The notes under the pieces were generated by a model that saw nothing but the letters and a program-made list of their open reading frames with translations, made no database searches and had not been told where the DNA came from. This document shows positions 48,605 through 60,004 of a stretch of 64,000 bases of DNA, piece after piece; position 1 is the stretch's first letter, and each line of letters opens with the position of its first letter. A program made the position numbers and the translations under genes. The stretch comes from Eucalyptus grandis (lineage: Eukaryota; Streptophyta; Magnoliopsida; Myrtales; Myrtaceae): NCBI RefSeq assembly GCF_016545825.1, contig NC_052622.1, positions 315,001 to 379,000 on the forward strand, in the 5' to 3' direction.

Positions 48605-48810
48605 ATAATAGAAATTTTGTACATTTATCAAACACGTTCGAAAACTTGTCTAGAAAACAAAATCTGAAAAAAACTATTTTTGAACAAATTTTTTTACGAA
48701 AACATAATGATTGCCAAACAAGCCCTAAATAGCTAGATGGAGCATAAGGAATGGTCGTGACAGCCTGAATTTTCAGATTTTGTTTTCGATTAAATAAATT
48801 GGGTGTTTCG

Positions 48811-49018
48811 ACCACCCGTGGTGGTGGCGTAGGTGGTTGGGCGTTGGTTCCTCTAACGAAAGGTCCAGCGTTCGATCCACGGCATCGTCTGCCTTGTAGG
48901 AAAGAAACCCACGACTTACCCAACAGGCAAGGGTGGTGGTGACTCTACCTGTCGTCTAGAATTTACCCGCCGGCTGCCGATTATATGGGGTTCCTTGGGT
49001 AACAATAAATAAGTAAAT
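48811..49018 (+). mobile_element. tRNA-derived SINE
   Basis: A pol III A box TGGCGTAGGTGG (48825-48836) and a B box GTTCGATCC (48870-48878) are correctly spaced for a tRNA-type promoter. The 3' end is a run of AATAA/AAATAAAT. Nineteen-bp flanks AAATAAATTGGGTGTTTCG (48792) and AAATAAATCGGATATTTCG (49019) form the target-site duplication. The same place in LTR B has no insertion. Confidence 0.85.
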
Positions 49019-50521
49019 AAATAAATCGGATATTTCGTCGACGCGCCAATAGTGCTGTTTTTTGAATTGATCACTCGTGAGATAACTAGACTATCTGAGG
49101 AAGATAATAAGTGATTTTAACACAATAGACTTGGGAATTCGACCAGGAATCGACTACTCGACCGTGTCGATCTGCAAGGATCATTACGGCACTATCAAAA
49201 TCGATGAGAGACCGAAGATAGGTCGATTCGATAGAGGTATGTGATTAGTGTGTGGATGATTTCACATAATTGCAAAATTCTCATCGATCGGCACTAGATC
49301 GATTTTTCTGTCGTTTTGGATACCCTGTGCTCGTACTTGAAATCTCGAGATTTTCATGACAACTGAGAGTCGCCAATGTGTCGAAAATGTACAATGTGGC
49401 TCGAATATAATTGACCACAAGTCAATTACACTAAAAATTCCTAAAAGCTACCCGGTAAGTTAGGTCACGCTAAAATTGCGTCAGACTGAAATTAATCGCA
49501 AATTTGAACCCAATTTCATAAATTGAAAGTTTTGCCATATCACAATTTATTTTAAGAACATTGACTCATTCTTTGAAGAATTTTTTGGCGATTCCGAGAT
49601 TTTTACGGAAAATCGTTTAGGATAATTCAGAAATTAATGGAAATTCGAACGAACCGAATTGAAGGGAAATTTGGACTTCCAAGCCGAGCTATTTGGTGAT
49701 GGGAACTTATAGAAATTTTATGGGCTTTTTACTTGGCAAATTTGGACGTCGAATTGAGAAATTTCATGGAGGAATTGAAGCTCAATTGATGAAATTCGGA
49801 GCTTGTAGAGGGGGGCGGATTTTTTGGCTTTTATTTGGATTAATTGGTGGGATTAAATTGGTTGGAATGCATTAGGAGACAAAGTAATCAATGGGGTGGC
49901 TAAGGTTTGTGGAATTTTTCCCCCACCTGCGGCTTCTTCGGCAAGCTTTGCCAGCTACATCCCCATTTTACTGCCTCTGTCTCTCTCTCACACCCTGCCG
50001 TTTCTCTCTCTCTCATTCCTCTCTTTTCTTCAGCCTCACCAAAACCAGCAACTCTTTCTTCTTCTCATTTTTATTTTCCTTCATTCTGCCGCTTACGTTA
50101 GTTGCTACCATTTTAATTGACGCATTTGAGTGCAATGTACGGTATCTTAGGCCGAGATTGAATTGTCGTGTGTTGGTTAAGAAAAACCATCCCAAGCATT
50201 TACGCTGGATGTTACCCTATATAGGATTTAGGTTGCAGTAGAGTCTGGACCTACACTCCTTCAAGAAAACCGTCTTTGAGAGATGTATCCGTGCTCAATG
50301 GGGTGAGAAAATGCCTGGCTACGCCAGTAGATTGCCAAACTTCAAGTAGGTTGTACCCTAGATGGACGTAATTATCAATTGGAACGTATGTTGAGTGAAA
50401 TAGATGCGCCAAATTATGGGACAAAATTGTGTAACATGGTATGTGACGTTTCATAACGATTTTGCTATATAATCAGGACTCATGTGATTAATTGAGTTAA
50501 GTAATGCATTTCAATTGTTGT

Positions 50522-53500
50522 TGTGACATCCCGATTTTTCCGATTCTATTTTTAATAAATTGAGACGGGCATTTCGTTGGCACGCATATAGTTCTTTTTC
50601 TTGAGTTGGCCACTCATGTGAAAGCTAGTCTATCGGGTGAAGCTGTTAAGAGTTTCTAATGCATCGACTTGAGAATTTGGCCGAGGAAGTCGACCTTTCG
50701 ACCGAGCTAATTTGTCTGCAGAGGGTCATTACGGCACAAATAAAAATCGATTAGAGACCGGAGATAGGTCGACTCAACAAATGCATGTGATCGAGTGTGG
50801 GTGATTCCACCGGATCGCACATTTGCAGTCGATCGGCACCGGACCGACTTTTCTATCGATTGGAGTGCCAGTGTTCGTATTTGAAATCTTGAGATTCCCC
50901 GACAACCGAAAAGTCGCCAATGTTTCAAAGATGTACATTGTGGCTTGAGATGATCAACCACAGGTCAAATGCATGAAAATTTCTAAAGGCTACCCAGGTA
51001 GGTTAGGCGCGCTAGTATCGTGCCAAAGTGAAATTAACCGTGGAATTGAAATCGAATTTAGAAATTGGAAGTCTGGGTGTGTCACAAATCATTTTAGGAT
51101 CATTGATTTATCTTCGGAAGATTTTTTATGCAAGCCGAGTTTTTTGGCAAATTAATCAAGGTATGGCTAATTTGGCTCAAGAAATTAGTAGGCCCGCATT
51201 TTTTGGTCGTATTTTGGGAATTAAGTTGGTTCTACGGATCGGTGAAGATGTTAATTAAAGTGTGGTGACATTTGATTAATTTTATGGACTTCAATTAGAC
51301 TCGGTGGAAGAGAATTGATTAATGAAGAAATGGACTGAGTGTGAATGGCGGAAAAATGAAAGTCTGCAACCATCGGAAGTTGTGGAGGATTTGGGTGAGT
51401 GGATTGTGAGGTCATCCTGCAGATCATGGTGGGCCACCTTGATTGGATGAAGGAAAAGAGAAAAAAAAAAAGGGAAAAGAAAAAGAAATGGCCCCCTTCT
51501 TCTCTCTCCTCCCTCTCTTCTTCCTCTCTACCGTGCGACTCCTCCATCTCCATCTTCTTCATCTCCTTCTTCTTTGAAAACCCAGCAACCAGCGAAGCCG
51601 GAGAAGCCGCCGGACCTCACGCCTTTGCCCGTTAGCTCGTCGTCGCCGCCGCCCTGTGCCGCCCGCGCTCGTTTACCGGTCAGCTCCCCTCCCCGTTCCG
51701 CCTCAGCCCGCGTCCCCAGCAGATCTGAGAACCCCGAACCAGCAAGCTGAAGACCAGTTGAAGCCAGCAGCTCCACTCGTCGCCGGAGCTCACCGCCGCC
51801 GCCGTCGTCCGTGCGCGAAGCTCGCGCGCCCGCGTGTCACCTCGCTGGACAGCCGTCGCGCGCTGCTCCGCCCTGCTCGCCCGGTCCCGAGCTCCTTCCC
51901 CTCCGTCTAGCCGTCGTCGCCGTCGCTAGGGTCGCCGTCAGCCTCGCCGGAGCTCCGCCTGAGCTGCCGCCCCTCTTCTCCGCCGTTCCTCCGCCCATCC
52001 CGGCGCCGGATCTGCTCCCTCTCGGCCCCAAGCAGAATCTGGAAAAATGGGTATGGCAGCGGGTGTTTGGCTCGTTTTGGCCGCCTTCCCGAGCCCGGAT
52101 GCTCGGCCCGCTTTGAGGAAAGTTGTTCTCCTCGGCGTCCGTCGTTTTGGTCCGCTCGGTTTGCTAATCCGGTGAGTTTAACTCACTAAACCTCGTTTAG
52201 AGGTTTAATGATGCTTTAAGTGTGTTTAGTTTATATTAAGTGTTATTAGGTGGTTAGTTTAATTTATTTAAGTGTAGATTATATTAATGTGCTTGATTAA
52301 TTTAAATTGTGTTTAATTTAAAGTTAAGTGGGTGTTTATATTAACATAAATATTGATGTGACATAAAGGAATTTACTTTTGATTTATTTAAATATCCCGA
52401 AATCATTAAATAATTTAATAATATATTATTATTCGAAATTATTAAAATATTATTATTTAATTATTTTCGGAATAAATTTAATTATTTATTAAATTCGAAA
52501 ATTTTGGTCGACCCTAAATTCTCAGAATTTCGTGTGGTACGCTACGGTACATTCGGATTTTGAAATTGATGATTGGATATTATAAATTGAGTGTAGATTT
52601 CGAAAACTATGGATATTATTATTTAATTATTTTCGGAATAAATTTAATTATTTATTAAATTTCGAAAATTTTCATTGGGACCTTATTTGCTCAGAATTTC
52701 GTGCCGATCGTTCTTTGTGCATTTAGAATTTGAAATTGATGATTGGTTGTGATGAATTGAGTGTGATTGTGATTTATAGGGATTCTTTATGAAATCCTAA
52801 GTGTAGAAATTGATGGGAGATTGGCTGTGATTGACCACCTACTAGAGGTTGTGCCCAGTGAGGCCGTGAAATACCACCTTGGAAAGGTCGTGCCCGATGA
52901 GGCCGTGATAAACCACCTTGGAAAGGTCGTGCCCGATGAGGCCGTGATAAACCACCTACAAGAGGTCGTGCCCGATGAGGTCATGTGAAATACCACCTAT
53001 TAGAGGTCGTGCCTGCAGAGAGGCCGTGATAAACCACCTATGAAAGGTCGTGCCCGATGAGGCCGTGAAAAACCACCTACAAGAGGTCGTGCCCGATGAG
53101 GTAGTGAATTACCACCTGATTACGGGTCGTGCCGAGTGGGGCCGTGATGCCACCGATTTAAATTTGCCGAGTAGGGCCGTAGTTAAGAGCAATGATTGAT
53201 TTGCTAGAATGACATGTAATCGCCCGGTTGATTGATCGGCGAGACGATCATCCAAGTGGTTGAATGGTTTGATAATGTGATTGTGTCATGGTTGTTTGGT
53301 TATCATAATTGTACGTGGTTGGATTATATAAATTGTGCTAAACCGTAGATGAAGGCCGAGGCGAGGTAAGTCTTCTCGTGTGATGTGGCTAGGCCACCCG
53401 GGCGTATTTTCTTTCTAATAGGGGTTTAGGGGTTGAACTTGCCGAGACATCGTCTCATCCGGTTGTGGGATTAAAATTTCAGTCCCCGGTGGACGGAGCG

Positions 53501-53837
53501 CCGATAGCTTTGATTGGCCTTGAGGAGTTGCGAGAGGTGAAGTCATAAGGATTGGAGAGCGTGTCTTGCTAGTTGGTTGTAGGATAATTCCCCTTTTGTC
53601 GAGCTGGTCTATTTTGTAGAAAGTCCAGTGTTGTATTTAAACCCTTTGTGTTTGTAAATGAGTGTTTGATATTGTGATTGATTGCTCGCTTTTCTATCCC
53701 AAGTTAAATGTTGTCAGGGGATTTGTTTCGCTTCCGCATGCGTAAAGAAATGAATGGGTCGGCGACATATCCTGGGATGTCGCATTTTTCATCGACCGTA
53801 GCGGTATGTGCGCGCACTCGAGGTTCGGGGCGTGACA
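50522..53837. mobile_element. Large solo LTR (B), 3.3 kb, nested in LTR A
   Basis: Starts TGTGACATCCCGATTTTTC and ends GGTTCGGGGCGTGACA, flanked by GTTGT (50517-50521 and 53838-53842). Its first 650 bp and last 570 bp are related to the corresponding parts of LTR A, so it belongs to the same family and jumped into a relative. The middle (51470-52130) is a pyrimidine-rich then GC-rich stretch with proline/alanine-rich pseudo-frames, probably the LTR's transcription start and leader. It contains the 39-bp minisatellite. Confidence 0.85.
52834..53149. repeat. 39-bp minisatellite, eight units
   Basis: Units read ACCACCTTGGAAAGGTCGTG plus CCCGATGAGGCCGTGATAA with variation. Eight tandem units lie inside LTR B. 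Because 39 is a multiple of three, the minus strand shows a 13-residue repeat, but no gene is implied. Confidence 0.9.
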
Positions 53838-54605
53838 GTTGTGTGTATTAATTTTATACATGATGTATATGAATTGTGCTGACCTGTAGGATGGATCTGA
53901 GACGAGGTAAGTCCCTGTGATTGTATGATTTTGTGGTTAGGACACTTCTAGGTGTATTACCCTCCTAATCGGGGTTTAGAGCGTGAACTCGCTAAGATTT
54001 ATATCCCATCCCGTCGTGGGCTAAATTTTTAGGACTGTAGAGTAGAGTATCGGAGCCGAGCCGAGGGGATCCGAGGAATATGTTAGTTAGGATAGCCTCT
54101 TTTTAGAGAACCGTCTCTTGTAGACTTTTGGTTGCTAACCTTTGTATATAACTCAGTTGGTTTATAAAAGTGTGTTTGTTTGTAAAATTGTTGTTATGTT
54201 TTTCTATCCCGAGATGATTACTGTCATGGGATTTATTATTGGGATTTATTATTCTCTTTTGCATATGCAATAAAATGAAAGGGTCGGCGACTCGTCTTGA
54301 GAAGTCACAAAATTTTATCGACCACAGATGGATGGGCACAAACTCAGGTTCGAGGCGTGACAATGGCACCACATAGATCTCAGGAATATATTGGATATTT
54401 CACACAGCAACAAAGAAAGGATGGCACTTTACCCAAAAAAAAAACAAAGAAAGGATGGCAAGTTTTGGTCCGTCATAACGAGACCTTATTCGGGCAAAAA
54501 CCAGGAAGAAGAAGAAGACGAAAAATATTGTGCTTCTGAACATCTTCAGTAGAAAAGCATAACTCGATTCAGTACCACCCTTTCTCTCTTCTTCCTCGTC
54601 TCGTT

Positions 54606-56216
54606 TTAAGCAGCTTGAGCCTTGGCAACCTCAAGCTTAGCGCTAACTGCGTCCCAGGAAACGAGCTTCTCCATGAAGATTGATATGTAATCAGGCCGTC
54701 GGTTCTGCAAGAACTCATAGGAAAGAGATGGTTAAGAAGTTAGACTACCCTTGACCGCCTATATCAGATTTTGCAGCATGAATTTCTGCATCGGGGAGCA
54801 ACTGCGAAGGAACCTAACCTGATAGTCAAGGTAGTATGCATGCTGCAACCCAAATAAAAGTTTGGAAGAGTTAGTGACTTCATAGATTTGCCGTCTCTTT
54901 GGCAAGAATTTTGAGAGACGGAGCTCAGGGACAAGAATGATAATGAAGAAGAACAAAAGCACGAGGTACGATCACTACAATTTCCTTACCTCCCATACGT
55001 CAATCGTGAGGAGCGCCTGCAATAATTCAACAAAACCCATCCTAAGATCATTCTTGCAGAGCAACATTTGGGACCAAAACCTAGAGCTGACGTGACAGTA
55101 ACTGCTTGGTAATTCGCAAGCTTGCTTGGGAAAAACGAACTGCTTTCAACCAGAAACTAGGGTGTGCCTCGCACTAGGAGGATATCACTTACCGTGTAGC
55201 CCAGAACCAGGGGATTCACAGCATTGGGAGTCTTCAACACTACAAGCTCCTTTCCATCCGATGGACGGGGATTAACTGTATTTACGACGGCAAAGCCCTA
55301 TTAATCTTTCTCAGTCCTATGAAACGCTACGATGGACAGTCCCAAACAGCGCCACTCTCTTGAAAGAAATGCATGTACAAGGGTAGGATTCACTCACAAG
55401 CAAGCCAAGCCCAGCCAGAACCGAACTGCGTGGCGGCAGCTGCCCTGAACTCTTCAGCGAACTTCTCGAAGGAACCGAAATCTCTCTCGATCAACTTCAG
55501 GAGTACGCCAGAGGGCTTCCCTCCGCCGCCCGGTTTCATTGAATCCCAAAAGAAGTCGTGGTTCCAGACCTGCAAGTGATTCGATCAAGAGTGCAGAACT
55601 GGGATTAGACGGCTAGACAAAAACCCTAATGAAGCAACACTAGAATTGTCTGAGTAGAGGGACTGAGAGTGAGGGTAAGCGATCCCTTCAACTCGGAATT
55701 TTTGGCCTCTATATCGCATGCGATCATACCGAAGTACATGATCAGGGTAAGCGATCCCTTCAACACCGGGATGGTGTGTTTGTTTTCATCCGTCTCCACA
55801 CGATCATCCCATCAGAGAGACATCTCAAAGAAATGGGTAGGTCCAGATGACCCCATACCTGAGCAGCATTATTGAACGCAGGATGAAGGTCGCCGTTATT
55901 GTACGTCTGAACTATGACGTCCTCCAAGGACTTCCCTTGCAGCTCCGTCCCGAGGATCTGCTTGTTCAGGTTATCGACGTAAGATCTGTGGTGCTTTCCC
56001 CAGTGATACGACATGGTGTTGGCGCTCATGTGTGGTTCCAGCGCATCCTACAACGGAATGATCGACAAGACGAAAGCAACAAAAAGTCAATAGTCTAGAG
56101 GAATTCAGCTTAAATCCCGGTTCAGCGACATGCTTTGACCGATCACGGGATCTTGTTACCAGGGGATATGGAGGAGGCTTGAGCTCGAGCTTTGCAGCAG
56201 GGGTCGCGGTCGCCAT
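54606..56216 (-). CDS. FSD: Fe-superoxide dismutase, copy 1, without transit peptide
   Basis: Seven exons, 56216-56160, 56047-55859, 55569-55398, 55275-55193, 55016-54990, 54842-54819 and 54704-54606, join in phase to 216 residues. It converts superoxide to hydrogen peroxide and oxygen. All four iron ligands are present: His34 (SYHWGKHH), His86 (VWNHDFFW), Asp173 and His177 (TIDVWEHAYY). The plant Fe-SOD signature [11 protein letters not shown] is intact. The protein starts [19 protein letters not shown], with no transit peptide, unlike copy 2 at 57816. Both copies share the sequence around and upstream of the ATG, so about 460 bp (rest of exon 1, an entire exon and part of the next) has been deleted here. 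It may therefore act in the cytosol. The last two short exons (27 and 24 bp) are conserved in both copies. Confidence 0.92.
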
Positions 56217-57286
56217 TTGCTTGCGGTTTCTTGGGACGGAATCGAAGGAGACGGAGGGAACTCCGATGTCAAGTCAACAACGTTGGTGTGTTCTGCCGCT
56301 TCGGGGGTTCTCGTGAGTGTTGATGGTGTGGGGGGTTGGTAGGAGATGAAAGGGCAGTACACTGTACTCCCCACACGCCCACCGCTGCATGGGAGGCAGG
56401 TGTAGTACGTTGTACTAGACGTGGAACTGCTTGCACTTATCATCAACACACGAGCATGCCTTGCCTTTGGAAGCGTGTGGCGTTTTTTTTTAACGAAATG
56501 TCTTCCAATACTTCATCGCAGCATCCATACCACCTACATTAGCATTTAAAACCATCATTTACATTTTCATATCCTTTTCAAAATTTAAAGTATGCTGTTT
56601 TTCACTTGATCAAAAGTTTTTTTTTTGGTCGATTTTTTTTTTTTTTTAATCAAAAGTTCAAAACTGGCTTTTTCTTTTATTTGTTTATTTATCTTTTTTG
56701 CCTACAAAGGGTATGAGTGTGTATGCTGTGTTTGGAGAAAGGAAAGGATGAAAGTGTCGGGAAGGAAGACGGTTGTGGAAAATGGTAGGGAAAAGCGTCG
56801 GTTCTGAGTTAAACTGGAAATCAGATCGAAATAGGAATGAACCAGCCAGCTTCGGGTGGTTAGTTCGCTCTCGGCCTCTCGTGCAGCACCACCATGGTCT
56901 CACTATCTTGTTGCCATCCACCATCCCAACCATACCATGCTTGAGGTGCGTCTCTATTTCTCTCTCATGATTTGGTCTTGTATCCTCATCTTCTATTCAT
57001 GTTCTCCGTCCGTCTCAATTTTAGGTTTTATGGTGATAATCACCCTAGCTTGAGATCAATCACCCTTAGAAAATACAAAATTCAAAAATTTTGAAGAGTT
57101 TGTAACTTCAGATTAATGGATTAATTTTGCTTTTTCGAAAACCAAAAAAAAAAAGAAGTACCAAGTTACTATAACACATTGACACTTTGAAAGATGGGGG
57201 AGTCTCCTAGTTATATCATAGTTCCTAAGCAAACATTGATACTCAAAAATTTCCACCGTCTATTATCTTTTGATTATGCGTGTTCT
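56217..57286. other. Upstream region of Fe-SOD copy 1
   Basis: The first 200 bp or so resemble the upstream region of copy 2 (shared GAATCGAAGGAGACG and GGAACTCCGATGTC). Beyond that are poly-T runs near 56620-56647 and no gene. Confidence 0.55.
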
Positions 57287-57815
57287 GCAGAGCCATTTCA
57301 GGCCGTTTCTCGCAGTTTGCTCTTAGGGTCGTCAGCGTGAGCTTCTCCTAACCCGGTCTTTAGTTTACCTGCACCCCTTCCTATGACAATGGTCAGGACA
57401 ATTTCCCATCTTTCATACCATGAGAATGCCGGAGTTGATCATCATGGAACATTAATAGAGATCCTAAGGAAAGCGTCCAAGACCTATGCAGGTCAAGTTT
57501 CTTAAATATTAGCTGGAATGGGAAAGTAGGATGATTGCTAAATAGCTGGACAGAGCACAAGCAATCCCACCTCATAGATTCAGCGCAAAATATTGGATAT
57601 TTCTCACGACAACAAAGAAGGGAAAGCAAATTTCAGTCCAGTCTCCCCCCTGCGTCCTCTAAGAGAGAACAGGGAACGGGTCCGTTATTATGGGACCATT
57701 TCGGGCAAAAAACAAGAAGATGATGATGATGAAAATCTCGGGCTTCTGAACATCTTCAGCAGAGATGTATAACTAGAATCAGTACCACCCCTTCTCTCTT
57801 CTTCCTCGTCTCGTT
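57287..57815. other. Empty-site flank downstream of Fe-SOD copy 2
   Basis: This 0.5 kb aligns in pieces with four separate blocks near copy 1: 42566-42655, 45425-45481, 48726-48755 and 54363-54605. It shows the arrangement before the foldback and LTR A inserted. It also includes the 3' UTR of copy 2. Confidence 0.8.
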
Positions 57816-60004
57816 TTAAGCAGCTTGAGCCTTGGCAACCTCAAGCTTAGCGCCAACTGCGTCCCAGGAAACGAGCTTCTCCATGAAGATTGATATGTAA
57901 TCAGGCCGTCGGTTCTGCAAGAACTCATAGGAAAGAGATGGTTAAGAAGTTAGACTACCCTTGACCGTCTGTATCAGATTTTGCAGCATGAATTTCTGCA
58001 TTGGGGAGCAACTGCGAAGGAACCTAACCTGATAGTCAAGGTAGTATGCATGCTGCAACCCAAATAAAAGTTTCAAAGAGTTAGTAACTTCATAGATATG
58101 CTGTCTCTTTGGCAAGAATTTGAGAGACGGAGCTCAAGGAAAAAATGATAGTGAAGAAGAACAAGCACAGGGTACAATCACTACAATTCCCTTACCTCCC
58201 ATACGTCAATCGTGAGGAGTGGCTGCAAGAAGTCCACAAAAATATTGTTAGATCATTCGTGCAAAGCAACATACATCAGCTAAAATACAGCTAACGTCAC
58301 AGTGATTGCTTGGTCATTTGCAAATCGCTTGAGAAAACTGTACTACTTTCAACCAGAAACTCAAAGAGGATGTGCCTCACAGTCGCACTAGGAGAATATC
58401 ACTTACTATGTAGCCCAGAACCAGGGGATTCACAGCATTGGGACTCTTCACCACTAGAAGCTCCTTCCCATCTGATGGACGGGGATTAACTGTATTTACG
58501 ACAACAAAGGCCTATTAATTTTTCTGTCCTATGAACAGTGCGACCCTGTTAAAAGAAATGCATGTAGAAGGGTCTAATTCACTCACAAGCAAGCCAAGCC
58601 CAGCCAGAACCGAACTGCGTGGCAGCAGCTGCTCTCAACTCTTCACACAACTTCTCGAAAGAACCGAAATCTCTCTCGATCAACTTCAGAAGTTCTCCAG
58701 ATGGCTTTCCTCCGCCACCCGGTTTCATTGATTCCCAAAAGAAGTCATGGTTCCAGATCTGCAAGTGATTTAGTTAAGAGTGCAAAACTGAAATTAAAAG
58801 GGTAGACAAAAAAGCATCGCCACAATTGTTGAGTGGAGGGACTGAGAGTGAGGGTAAGACATCGTTTGAACTTGGCTATAGGAATCTGTGTTGTCACCAT
58901 ATATATGTCCAACCTCGATGCATGGTTTTTTGGCCCGGATGTATAGCGTATGATTGTATTAAAATACAGGATGATAGCAATTTTACGTCGACATCAGACA
59001 AATCAAAAAGATGCTGAAATGAGCTTAAAAGAATTTATAGTCATGCAACCATCGGCGTCAGGTATTTTCATTTCGTCTCCACGCAATCATCTCATCAGAT
59101 AGGCATCACCGTACCTGTGCAGCATTATTGAACGGAGGAAGAAGGTCGCCGTTGTTGTATGTCTGAATTACGATGTCCTCCAAGGACTTGGCTTCCAGCT
59201 CCGTCCCGACTATCTGCTTGTTCAGATTGTCGACGTAGGCTCTGTGATGCTTTCCCCAGTGAAACGACAGGGTGTTGGCGCTCATGTGCGGCTCCAGCGC
59301 ATTCTACGACAGAGGATCGATAAGATCAAGTAAAGGCAAATTGTCAAATTCAGGAATTCTACCGTGCAAGGAATGGAATCGTATGCGATTTCTCACATTC
59401 CTCTTTCGCATTGGCTAATCTGTTCCCTAAGGCTTTCGACATTTTATCTACACAAGATTCTTCGACAAATAACAGGTAACGTTACCAGGGGATATGGAGG
59501 CGGCTTGAGGTCGAATTTCGCAGTAATCACAGCCGCCCCGAACCTCCTCGAACTCGCGCTCTGCAGCACACGAAGAACACGTCTCCACTATCAAGTGGCA
59601 TTCGAGATTATCAACTAATCAAGGACAATCAGAAGGCAAAAAATAACCGCAAACGAAGGAGCTAATATGCTAGATTATGCCATTTCAAACCAATCGAGAC
59701 ACGCCCGCGCAGGGGCACCAGTCGACTTCGAGAGTCGAAACCGATAAGAAAACGGCGCGCTGCTCTTAACGCCATACCTGACGCTGGTTCTTCGTCCATT
59801 GCAAGCCTCGAGCCGATTTCGCACCTTCGTTTGGCCCTGCAACTCAGTCACAGAATCATCGTCAAGAACGCGCTATCAAAGAATCACAAGTGTAGAGAGA
59901 GAGAGAGAGTCAATCTTTTGATGATATATGAGAGGAGGACGACCTCGCCGCAGCAAGAAACCGTTTGAGAGCGGAGCGGTGGCGGCAACGGTGGCGGTCG
60001 CCAT
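57816..60004 (-). CDS. FSD: Fe-superoxide dismutase, copy 2, with plastid transit peptide
   Basis: Nine exons, 60004-59944, 59836-59778, 59560-59486, 59303-59115, 58758-58587, 58489-58407, 58222-58196, 58052-58029 and 57914-57816, join in phase to 262 residues. The first three exons encode a Ser/Arg/Lys-rich plastid transit peptide ([16 protein letters not shown]..., [13 protein letters not shown]) and lead into the mature start [11 protein letters not shown]. Iron ligands are His80 (SFHWGKHH), His132 (IWNHDFFW), Asp219 and His223 (TIDVWEHAYY). The GLQW motif also occurs in transit peptides of other plant Fe-SODs. It should protect the chloroplast stroma from superoxide. Exons 4-9 have the same lengths as the six matching exons of copy 1, 3.2 kb away. 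Confidence 0.94.

Larger units (their letters stand above)
45482..48725. mobile_element. Harbinger-like foldback element, 3.2 kb, with GC-rich hairpin arms
   Basis: The ends GGACCTGTTTAGAAA and (inverted) GGGCTTGTTTGGCAA are near-identical inverted repeats, flanked by the 3-bp duplication TAA (45479-45481, 48726-48728), as in PIF/Harbinger elements. The body is a giant inverted repeat whose centre is near 46621, where AAATTTCTATTCCATGGACG mirrors the left side. The arms (about 46000-46500 and 46690-47215) are GC-rich and built of short degenerate units such as CCGGACGTCGAACGTTGGAC. No transposase was seen, so it is non-autonomous. The paralogous position 57539-57541 lacks it. Confidence 0.75.
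48756..54362. mobile_element. Large solo LTR (A), carrying a nested SINE and LTR B
   Basis: Starts CGTGACAGCCTGAATTTTC (first base probably mutated from TGTGACA...) and ends TTCGAGGCGTGACA. Flanks are ATGGT (48751-48755) and ATGGC (54363-54367), a 5-bp duplication with one mismatch. Without nested LTR B and the SINE it is about 2.1 kb. No pol or gag is visible, so it is an LTR-only relic of a Gypsy-type or similar family. The paralogous site near 57566 (GCAATCCCACCTCATAG) lacks it. Confidence 0.75.

Noticed and set aside
49891..50241. Frames of up to 116 codons rich in Leu/Ser/Phe
   Set aside because: They come from a CT-rich leader-like tract in LTR A, matching a similar tract in LTR B, not from a gene.
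51251..52116. Proline/alanine/arginine-rich frames in LTR B
   Set aside because: They lie within a defined solo LTR, overlap on both strands and show no domain.
52834..53149. CRISPR-like appearance of regularly spaced repeats
   Set aside because: The units are contiguous 39-bp tandem copies with no unique spacers, and the genome is a plant's.
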